64,000 bases of DNA from Asterias amurensis (Eukaryota > Echinodermata > Asteroidea > Forcipulatida > Asteriidae). This document shows, piece by piece, positions 51,018 to 63,000 of the stretch (its first letter is position 1; every line of letters starts with the position of its first letter). A program made the position numbers and the translations under genes. Location: positions 19,674,965-19,738,964 of the forward strand of contig NC_092656.1 of NCBI RefSeq assembly GCF_032118995.1. Direction: 5' to 3'. The notes beneath the pieces are model-generated. The model had not been told where the DNA came from. It worked only from the letters and a program-made list of their open reading frames with translations, and did not search any database.

Positions 51018-54000
51018 CTGATTTGGAAAAGAAGAATGACATCAAACAAATGATTTGAAGCACTGAATTATGCGGAGGACTAACTTGGTGTTAAGTTGGT
51101 CTATAACAATGAGCAGCTATTGGACAAATTTAAAGCGTTTTGAGATTCCATATTTGGAGAAGTTTCTTTAAAGATCTACAAGATCTACAATATATATATT
51201 TGGTTTGCGGTAATACCATGCGTGTATCTACTTGCTAGGTAGAGTTCTTTAGAGAGTTGTCTTTCTGATTTTTTTGGGAACTTCTCAGTTCTGAAAAGAA
51301 TTGTCCTGCATTTTAACTACTACCTGGGCGTTAAGTAGAAAATCGACTGGGACTGCTACTGTAGCGGAGTGATTTCTTAATTGGTCTCAACATTTTGACT
51401 AGTTTGCTCTAGCTGAGTTACCGTCAGTTTTTTACGCATCACTGTACGGGTAAAGACACAATAAACAACTTACAATCACTTTCTAATTGACTTCCCATCT
51501 GATCTGTGTTGTGACCACTTGGACAGGGGATACAACCTCCTCTCTTAGGTTGATCTTGGTAGTAGCCTCTTCTACAGAATAGACACTCTCTGGATGTATA
51601 GTTAAAGAAGGTGCCAGCTGGACATGCAACTGAAAAGACATTTCGAAAATCTGTATTAGTAACCATTTAGACACAAATAACAAAATAGAATATAACCATT
51701 TAGAGAAACAAATAACAAAACAGAATACTACAGGATTCTAATGTCTTCTCAAAAAGAAAAACGTTGGTGTGATGTTTCTGTTGGGATGCTTTGCTTGACT
51801 ATACAATTCAGATTCAGAGGATTTGTAAAACCTTACCACATCCATCTGTTACACTGCTATATCCATCAGGACACGTCCACTTGTATTCCAATGAAACTTG
51901 TGATGAAATCCTCGCCACAATGTCCGAGTTGATCAACAACGTTAGAATCTTCTCATCAATCAGTCTCATGATATCCCGTGCAAGATCATCAACGTCTTTC
52001 TTGACTTCACTCAGAGACGATCCACCGGTAAAAGCAGCCGGAGCCTCGATCTCAATATCTACAGTCAAATCAGTGAAAGCACGACGTCGTCGTTTCCGGC
52101 TCGTAGATGACACCACTCCACAACGAGACGTCACACTTCCAGGGGTACAGGCTCTTGCGTAACCTCGCTCGCACATCCCATTTTCTCTAAGACTTGTTTG
52201 GATACTGGTTTCTATGTTTGAAACAAAGACTTTGTTGGTTGCGTCGCAAGTGCTCGAGTCGAAAGGGTACACTGCTGTAACTGTCTTACTGATGCTGCTT
52301 CCAGCTGTTGGACCTGAATAAACATACAAACAAACATTCATGTTGAGGTTATAGAACTAAAATCCTAACAGAGTTGTTGTCTCCTCTTTGTCAGTCATCT
52401 CCTTTCTTCTGTTATCTTTTTGACTACTTTGTCCACTAATCAGTCTAAATGATGGTCAAAGAGCCTTCCACTTTTCTGCACCTTCGTTATGGAACGACTT
52501 ATATCTTCAGCTTCACCAAGCTGACTCCAGTAACATTTTCAAGCCACTTTTGTTTGAATCTTTATTTTTTGAAATTATACTTGTAAACTTGATGTCATTG
52601 TTTTATGGTTTGTGTTGCACATGGAGGCTCCTACATTATGCGGCGCGCTATATGAGTGTCTCGTATTATTATTAATATCTCTGCTCAAAATGGGGGCTTG
52701 GACAAAATAATGCTGTCTTTCTTACCGAAATAGAAATTCCATGCCTATTAAGACAACTTGATAGCGAAAAACAAAAAATTTAAAATAAAAGTCCTGAAAT
52801 CAGGAAAAAATTCAGTCTGAGAACACAAGTAAACAGAGGGTGTAATTTTGGTAAAACTGGATCAGCATTTGAGTACAAATTTTAGGTTAAATCAGTACAA
52901 CTAACAAAGTAGACAAATATCTCTGCTTATCCTTACGAGAGCATAAATTAAAGATGTTTGGTGACGGATTCCAGATAGCTTTAGTTGAAGTGATCAGACA
53001 TTTGAAGCGATTGTCCGCTGGTGCGTAGAAGAATCCATCGTCACATGACACACGACATTCCATCCTACCATCTAAGGCCACGGAGCAGTCACTTGATCCA
53101 TTGGCTAAGCCGGGAAACGTCTCGCAAACAATGTCTGTAAACAAAAGATAATAAATGGTTCTTTATTATTCTTTTTCTGTGGCAAAATTGAAATGTGTGC
53201 AAACAAAACAAACAAAAGTGAAAAATCAATAATTAATTGGAAATTTACTGGGGTAAAAAACCAAAGAGGTTGAAAATTTCAATATAAGGCGTCAATTTTT
53301 ATGAAAAAGTTTTTCATCAGCTCTCATGCTGTACTACTGCAAAAGGCCTGACATAATTCTTTATTTAAATGATCAAACTAATTTAATGATGATAAACAGA
53401 TTGAAGTAATGGTTGATTATCCAGAAGTCAATAAGATTCTGCAAGTCAACCTATCATTTCCTAAAATACAATTATCTTTAAAGGCAGTAGACACTATTGG
53501 TAACTACTCAAAATAATTATTAGTATAAAACTTTACTTGGTAATGAGTAATGGGGAGAGGTTGATAGTATAAAACATTGTGAGAAACGGCTCCCTCTGAA
53601 GTGACATAGTTTTCAAGAAATAAGTATTTTTCCACGAATTTGATTTCGAGACCTCAAGTTTAGAATTTGAGGTCTCGAAATCAACCATCTAAAAGCACAC
53701 GACTTCGTGTGACAAGGGTGTTTTTTCTGTCATTATTATCTCGCAACTTCGACGACCGATTGAGCTCACATTTTCACAGGTTTGTTATTTTATGTATATG
53801 TTGAGATACACTAAGTGAGAAGACTTGTCTTTGACAATTACCAATAGTGTCCACTGTCTTTAATAACTTAATTGGTAAAATAAAAGAACAGAGAAAATTA
53901 GTCCAGAAATACTCCACTTACCAAACTTGTACAATGTTACAGAGAACTCGCACTCCCCGACATTACTGAATGTGTCTGTTGTCGATGCTGTTACAACATA

Positions 54001-57000
54001 AGACCAACCATTCTCATTAGCGTCAAAGGCTGTGCCATTCTTAGGAGCATACGAGATGGTTGCACCTTCAGGCAATCCTAGATTGTCAGTCACTTCTGCT
54101 TGATTCCAGAAAATCGCCTTGGTGCTAGCAGTTGTCCTGTCGGCAATATTTGCAGGGCAGTCTAGCTTGGGGGGTTCGCTGTCTGGATTTGAATGAAATA
54201 AATGTTGAATGTAGACTTACCACCAGCAACAAAAATATAAGAATGTACAACTATATTTCACTTTTAAACAGACAACCTAGATTCTGCCCTTAGTAAAAAA
54301 CAAGTGCGAGAGGAAACTGCTACTTTCTTTTCAGTTGTTATTGGAGTTTGCCTGATCAGAATGTTACACTTTTGAAGGTGCTAGAGTAGGCCTACACAGT
54401 CTTGTATTGTTAGTAATCCTAACTATAATTGCTTCTCTCCACCCAGGGGTAAATGGGTACCTGTGAGGGCAGAGGTGGTTCTTGTGATTGATTTAGCCGA
54501 GTAGCGCAAATTAATGTTGCACAGGCTGCATACTCCCTACCAGGGAGCTGAGATGGTTTAAGGAGTGAATTAAGGCCCAGTGACCAGGGGTAATAATGTG
54601 AAGCGCTTTGGGACGCCCTCCGGGTGTGAAAAGCGCTATATAAAAACAAGTTATTATTATTATTATTATAATACAAGAGAAACATTATTTAGATCTGCAC
54701 TCACAAAATAAGTACCACTAAATTTCACTTACCTAGTAGCTTGATATAAAACGTACACATCCTAGTTTGGTTGGTCCCGGGGTCTATTGCTTGATAGACA
54801 AACTTCTGTCCCTCTCTATAGATGCTGTTATAAGTTAAGTCACCAGGTAGATCGATCCGTGGGCCCTCTACCTGACGGATGAAAGCAGGGTTCCCCAAAA
54901 AGTCCACTGCCTCAATAGCCTCCATGCTGACGTACGCTACGTTGGTGTTGCTTCTTAGATGGTATGTGAAGGTCTCTCCATCTTCACAGTTACTGAAGAT
55001 TGGGGATGGGGAATCTAAGAGAGAAATGTATTAATTAGTCAAATGATGCGAGATATACTCAAAAATACAAAATAGTGACTCTCTGTAAACTTTTAATTGA
55101 GTTAGTTTCTTTTTTAAAAATAGTCAGCTTCTTCTAGATCCAGAATCCTTGAAAATTTTTCCCATTTTGCTCATTTCTACCGCCTGCCCTAAGTAAGTCA
55201 GAAGTAAATAATTATTCTGTCTGGGATTTGGTTTGAACATTCTCCTGTGGTATTTTGTGGTGAGAGCAAGTTGGGCATAAGATTATACCAATGTTGGCTT
55301 GTGTACTGTGGACTCGGTATCCATAATCTTCTGTGGTAATTTGTGGTGAGGGCAAGTTGGCCTTAAGAGTATACCAATGTTGGCTTATGTACTGTGGACT
55401 CAGTCTCCACAATCTTCTGTGGTAATTTGTGGTGAAAGCCAGCTGGGCATAAGAGTATACCAATGTTGGCTTGTGTACTGTAGACTTAGTCTCCAAAGTC
55501 TGGTATTTCGTGGTGAAGGCCAGTTAGGCATGAGAGTATACCGATAGTGATGGGTTAATGGCAACTCACTTGGTGGTCTTATCAATGTGACATTGAACTT
55601 GCATATTCCTTTATTCCCAAATGTGTCTGTAGCCGTCACTGTCACAGTCCTTGGTATTGGATCCACATTGGAGTAGAAGATTGTGCCGCTGTTCATACTG
55701 TAGCTCAGGGTTATTTCCGATGGTTGGGCTAGGTTATCTGTGGCAGTCGCTGGTTCCCACTCTACTATGTCTGATGCTGCATAGGTTACTTTAATGACAT
55801 CATTCGGACATTGCACCGATGGGATTTGATCATCTGGGAGGGGAAAAAAACATGATGGGAAATTATTTCCAGTTTCAAACTTTTAAATCTGAGTTTGTGG
55901 GTAGAAGATGTGCAAATAAATGTTATAAAAATCCTTTAAAGAATAAAATATAAATTTTATTTGCTTCCACTTTAAAACTTTTTAAAATCAGTTATAATAA
56001 TACAGCAATTGTAAAGTGCACTTTCCTGTAGACCATTCAAAGAGGCCGCTCTAGTAGAAGTTAAGTAAAAGTATTGTCAAGTTGTTGGGAAAGCAAGCAT
56101 GAACAAGGGAGTTTTAAAATTCTATTTGAAGAGAGTGATGTTGTGCATTTGTCTGAGTTCTTCAGAAAGTGAATTCCACAGTCTTGGTGCTATGTTGGAA
56201 AAGACCCTGCCCGTAACTGGCCAAGCGAGTTTGAGGAACATGAATTACATACCAAATAAGATGAGAACGAAATGACACTCTTCGGTCATTCCAACCTGGC
56301 TCGTTGCTTTTATCACCACCTCTACACCAGTTCTAAACTCTTCACTGTATGTGACCCGCCCAGGAATGCTCGGTCCAGTGGTAACCTCTAGCGTTGGGGG
56401 TGGACTATCAGGTACAGTCGCTGTGATACCCATGTCTACTGTGGAGTAATTCTGTGCTTCGTCAAGTTTCACGATGACAATTTCAAACATTGGGCAGTTC
56501 TGGAAGACTGGAAGTATAGCTATGAAAAGGAGAAGATGAAGTCCAGTAAGATGCAGACAAAAGTTTGAAACTAACCAAGAAAATATTTAAACATAACTGA
56601 ATAACGCTTAGGTTTTTACACCCTTAACTGCTTTTCCAGCATGTCTTCAAAGAAGAGATAAATGCACGGTGTACCCAAATGAACACACAATCATATGTCA
56701 AAATGATACTTTCTAGTACCAACTCTTCATTTCTCAAGATTTCAAACTTTTTATTGGACAATTTAAAAATAAGATTGTGCTCAAGATGAAACTGAACCTA
56801 CCTTCCTCACACAACGTTCCTTTGTATCCGATAGCACATGCACACTCAAAGTTGATTTTATCTGGATTCTCCAGACACATGGCACCATTGAGACACGGTA
56901 CTGCAACGCAAGGCCCTGGAATGAAAACAGAAGACGACTAATTTTCATCTCATTTTTCATTTCATTTATTCTGGTTGTGAATCCAAGAACCCAATGGAGA

Positions 57001-60000
57001 GAAGACAAGGAAGGAAGTTTCATATTAATTTTGGTTTTTACCCATACACCGATGTGTGTTAGCACTGTATACTCAGTACTTCCCCAAGTCCTGTGAAAAA
57101 AAATGGGGAAAAAAGGACTCAGGGGAAGTACCGAGTGTACAGTGCTAATACACATCGGTGTATGGGTAAAAACCAAAATTAATATTCTTTATCCCCGATG
57201 CAAATTTAACATCTATTATAAGGAAGTTTCAGTTAATAAATGTGGGTGGAAAACCCCAGAAAATTATTCCAGGGAAACTTGCGCAATCGTGTAGGAACTG
57301 AAACAATGTTTACAGACTATTTTGTATAAGAACCAATAAAGGGCTTTGACAAACTTTGGTGTGATAAAATTTTAACGACTGGCAATATAAACAGAAAACT
57401 CAGCACAGTTTGCTATTAAAAATGCACTGTGGGATGTGCTGTTCCTTACTTGAGGCTTATAAAAACCTTTTTTTAATTTCAAATAAAGCTGACTCATCTC
57501 AAAAATAGACACACCTTAGTCTTACCCCGCCCTATTTCTTACCAATACGTTCTTGAGCACAGGTAGTCCCGAAAAATCCAAGATTACACTGACAGGAGAA
57601 CGAAAGCGCTAGATCATCCTGTGTGCATTGACCATTCACACATGGATTGGGGTTGCACAGTGCTGAAATAATAAAAACACACAATTATTTAACAAATTAT
57701 TATTTCTGTTAAATGAAAGCCAATATACTGTCTGCCCAGGGGTCGATTTCACAAAGAGTTGGGAGATATACAAATTGCATGGATAGTCCTAAGTTAGGAC
57801 GAGTAACTGGTCCTAACTCGAGATAGACTAGTCCTGACTCTTTGTGAAATCCACCCCGGGCCCAATTTCATAAAACCTGTAAGTACACAAACGTGCTAAG
57901 CATAGAAGGGTATAGCTTAGCAGAAACTGGTGACAAGCCAAAACTGCATTAAGTTTGCATTGCTGAGGCTGGTGCCCTACTCAATTTTAGCTTAGCATAG
58001 ACAGTTGTCAAGTAGTAGTTTCTGCTAAGCAGCTTTATGAAATTGGGCCAATATAATTACTTTTTTCGTGTTTTACGAGAGAGTAGTCCATCAAGCAATG
58101 AGATGGGATTCACCTACCTTGTACATTACACAGCTCTCCTTTGTATCCAGCATTACATGTACAGGTGTATGCTGATTGGCCAAGACTTTGACTGCATGCT
58201 CCTCTATTGCAGGGGTTAGGGGTGCATAAATCTGAGTAGACAAAAACAAATCACAAATATCTGTCATTATAAACAAATTTATTTTGTAAAATTACTGATA
58301 AGTGCAAACAGTTTCTCTGCTGCCCGTTGTGTCTTTTATATCAAATAACAAACCTGTGGAAATTTAGGCTCAATCGGTTATCGGAGTCGGGAGAAAACAA
58401 CGGAAAACCCCAACCTTGTTTCCGCGCGTTTTGCCGTGTCATGACATGTGTTAAAAATAAATCTGTAATTCTCGTTAACAAGTATTTTTACTGTTTTGCT
58501 GTTTTCTCAAAAAGTAAAGCATTCCATGGAACAATATTTCAAGAGAAGTCTTTCACCATTGCCTTCTGTAAACCCTGTTAGTTATTTGTAAATCTGTGAA
58601 CTTTTATTTTTTTTTCTGAACTGAAAGGGTCCAATTGCTTTAAGAAGATTGTTTACCAACTGATATTCCCATTAAAATCCATCAAGACTACCATTATTAC
58701 CTGGAAAGAGGCATGTGATGCCTACAAAGCCAGTTGGGCAGCTACAAGTAAATGTTGATCCAGATATCCGACATGTTCCTCCATTTACACAGGGATTCGG
58801 CAAACATCGGGAAATTTCTGCGTAAAACAAAATTAACTCAAATGTCATTTTCTACCTAACTGTTTGCGGCTGAATCTAAAATAGTAGTACCAACATCTTA
58901 AAGATCCAATCAGGCACACATGTATCATTATTATTATTATAACAAAAAGAGATTTATGTGAACAAATTTGTTAGTCTTGCAAACAGTCAATACCTTTTAT
59001 TAAAAAAAAACTTTAAAAAACAGATTTGTTATTTCCTTGAAAAAGGTACATCGGGTCATAAATATAAACACAAATATTTGTGGTGCTTAAGTTTGATTGG
59101 CTGCCACTCAGTGAACTGCAGATTTCCTAAATAGTTGTGAAGTTCCTTGCAACGATCAGTTGCCACTTATTTTATAAAAAATAATTCACAAAAATGATTT
59201 TACAAAAACATTTGTTAAAAAAACAAAACATTGCGATGTTTAACGACAGAAGATGCTTTCAGACTCTTCAGTACAATTAAAATTAAAACGGATAAGCCAC
59301 CTCTTAATCAAAATTAAAAAAAAAAAAATTTCTGTAGGAGCTTTAAACTTACGTCTTTCACAATTGATGCCATCAAATCCTTGAGCACAAAGGCAGATAA
59401 AACTCCCTCCATTATTGGGTTGGCATGTACCACCATTCAGGCAAAGGTTGGATTGTGCACAAACAGCTACGAGACAAAATCAGTCATTACATTGAGTGTT
59501 TTGCGGCTTTTTATATGGCCTGATGAGAAGAGTTGTCTTTTTTAATTAAATACTTATGTCTTAAGGACTTAAAAATAAACCATAAAGGATGCTTAAAGGC
59601 AGAGGACACTATTGGTAATTTCTCAAAATAATTATTAGCATAAAACCTTTCTTGGTAACGATTAGTGGGGAGAGGTTGATGGTATAAAACATTGTGAGAA
59701 ACGGTTCCCTCTGAAGTGCCATAGTTTTCAAGAAAGAAGTAATTTTCCACAAATTTGATTTCGAGACCTCAGATTTAGAACTTGAGGCCTCGAAATCTAC
59801 CATCTAATCGCACACAACTTTGTGTGACAAGAGTTATTTTTCTTTCATTATTATCCTGCAAGTTCGATGACCGATTGAGCTCAAATTTTCACAGGTTTGT
59901 TATGCTATGCATATGTTGAGATACACCAACAGTGAAGGCCAGTCTTTGACAATTACCAATAGTGTCCACTGCCTTTAAAGGTGTACAGGATTGGTACAGC

Positions 60001-63000
60001 TGACAATATAGTCACAGGATAGTGTTTATATTTTGTGTGATAGCCCGTTAATACAAGAAATAACATACCTGTGACAATTTGGAATAAACCCGTCAAAACA
60101 GTGAAAAGAAATCAGAATGCAATTGCATTATTCTTAAATTTGGTTCTAACAACCAAAATCAACTGTATTAATTTTGTTTTTTACCCATACACCAATGTGT
60201 GTTAGCACTGTATAAAAAATATCACAGGCATGTTACTCGGGTGGGATCCGAACCCACGACCCTTGCAATTCTAGAGCAGTGTATCAACTAGACTACCGAG
60301 GTTACCCGGTAGCTAGAGGCAGTCCGAATCCTATGTTTAATTAAATTGCCAGCGGGTACCGCAACGATATAAGAGATGTTAAATCAGCTGACAATCGACG
60401 CACATTGGTGTATGGGTAAAAAACAAAATCAGCTGATTATATAAAAAGTTACAGATACAGTTTGTTGAATGTGACTTTATCACAGAGGGAAATAAATCAC
60501 AGGGAAAAAAATGGTTCTAGCAAGAATCACTTGGGTTAGTTAAAGCCATTGGACACTTTCGGTAAACAGTACTGTCCAAAGGCCCACACTTCGTATGTCA
60601 CAACTTATATATAAATAAACAAACCTGTGAAAATTTAGGCTCAATCGGTCATCGGAGTTGGGAGAAAATAACGGGAGAACCCACCCTTTGTTTTTCTGCA
60701 CGTTTCGCCGTGTCATGACATGTGTTTAAAATAAATCCGTAATTCCCGCTATCGATAATTGATATTGTTTTAATGTTTTCTCAAAAAGTAAAGCATTTCA
60801 AAGAATAATATTTCAAGAGAAGTCTTTCACCATTACCTTCTGTAAACCCTGTAAGTTATTTGTAAATCTGTGAACTTTTTTTTTTCTGTTCCGAAAGTGT
60901 ATAATGGCATTAAGAAGAGGTGGAGGCACATGGATGTCGGATAGGGGGGCCTTTAGGGATTGTCAAAGGGGTGACATTAATGTACTACATTACCATCAGA
61001 TCGAGTAGAGCAATCAGTACCAGTCCATCCAGTAGTACATTCACATTGGAAGGTATTGACATTTGGACTTGTACAAGATCCTCCATTAATACAGGGATTT
61101 GGGGAACATGGATTCCTTACTGTAACAGAAAACAAGAATTATCATTGTTGAGGATAAGTAGGACCTCCGTCTTGAGTCATATCAAGCAAATATTTTTTTA
61201 GTTTGACGATATTTCAACCAAACATGTTTTGCACACAAACTGGCTCCAAATGGGACTTTTTGGATTGCTGGTTGGCTGCAAATTAAACAAGTAAATCAAT
61301 TAATCTTGGAAGTGTTTGTATTCTCAGAAGTATAAAACAAGGGAAACCTAATAAGACCTAACTAGTATGTTTGATGAAAGTGCGTTCCAGAGCCTCTTTC
61401 ATTCCATACAAACTTCATAAAACTTTCATGAGAACTTCCAAATTGAAAAGTTCAGAGTGTTAATTGTAACTATAACTTAACATTAATAAGTACTCTTGCT
61501 AACCAAGTGAACATTAACCACAGCACTGCACAATAACATGCTTAATACTAGACCCATTGCATTTGCTTCATCCCTGAGGTCAACCAATGGGAATGTGCAC
61601 ACATTCACATGCAGCACACAACTTTCAGCCAATGATAGGTCTTCGTTGATCTCAGTTAGGGGGTGATGTTTGGGCTAGTGTCATTCCATGCAAGGGGTGT
61701 ATAGTTTCAGAAAATAAACAATGACATGCATGCCGAAAACTTAAAATTGTACACTGCTAAAAATGGTATTCTTGATATAAGAAAAATCTAATTCACTCCC
61801 AAAAATCTTAAAATAAATATTTTCTAGGGAGTGACACAAAAACTGTTTTTCTTGAAATTACAGTTTATTCTTATATCAAGAATACCGGTTTTAGCAGTTT
61901 ATCCTTTGAACTTAAATTCACAATTCTTCATTTGTTTGCTGAATAGAAGCTATTTGAGTTACGCTAGAGAATGATTGAAATACTTGTAAATCAATTCTAA
62001 CGTGTTTGCTTAAAAAAAGAAAAAGTACTGCTTTAGACTCACTTTGGGAACAATCGGATCCCATAAAGTTATTGGGGCAAGTACACAGATACCCCAGGCC
62101 ACTAGTGACTACTTGACATTGGCCCCCATTGCGGCATGGATTTGGGGAACAACCTCCGGTTAACTGAGCTATAAATCAAAATAAAAACAGCAAAATAACA
62201 GCAAAATAACAAAAGAGAAGCAAAATATGATGAATAAAAGCTTGTGCAAGAACAACTGTTTACAACATTCAAGCAAAACTGTTAGCAATATTCATGATTC
62301 AAAACAAGGCAGAACATTTTATAGAAGTTAAATACACGAAATTGCGAACAAAAAGCAAGCTTAGCACACTAAGATTGTTTCATAAACCATTTGGAATAAA
62401 GTTTGGTTGATAGTTTGTTCCTGAAATACATTCAGTTTTTAGGATGAGAAGACCTGGGATATAACTGAAGCATACAAATAAACAAAGTAGAACACAATTT
62501 GTGCTCACCAGAAAAAGTTTACCTGACTAAATATATCATATCATACATGCCGTTTATGACCGATTTCTTTTTGTTTTGCTTAGCAGAAAAACGTTAAGCA
62601 TTTTGATATGAAATTGGGCCCTGATTTTTCATAAATGAACACCTTTACAAAATGAATGTTTAATATAGGTACTTTTAGGAGAAGTAAACCGACAGATGAA
62701 ATCTAAATTTTTCAATGAAACAATCTAAAGCTCTGCAAATCCTGCAAATTGACAAAGTAATCTTGAGGTCACAGGTTCAAATTCAGCTCTAGTTTCCGTC
62801 TTTGTTCAAACCAAATTAAAATCACTATGAAGACAGAAAAATGTTAATGCGAACATGCAATGCAAGAACTTTATTAAAGCCATGCTGTTTCCTGACAACA
62901 TATAAATAATAACATGCAATATTTTCAAGCCATTGTTACAAACAAAAATTAAAGTACAATGACTAATCTAAAAGCTTTGCTAATCTTAACAATAAAAAAA

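Noticed and set aside
55212..55496. 94-codon minus-strand frame next to HYR 2
   Set aside because: It is a translation of the 83-bp intronic tandem repeat, downstream of the HYR 2 donor.
60232..60305. tRNA gene on the minus strand
   Set aside because: A and B boxes and the T-arm are good, but the acceptor and anticodon stems are only partly paired and it is enclosed in a repeat; it is a relic.
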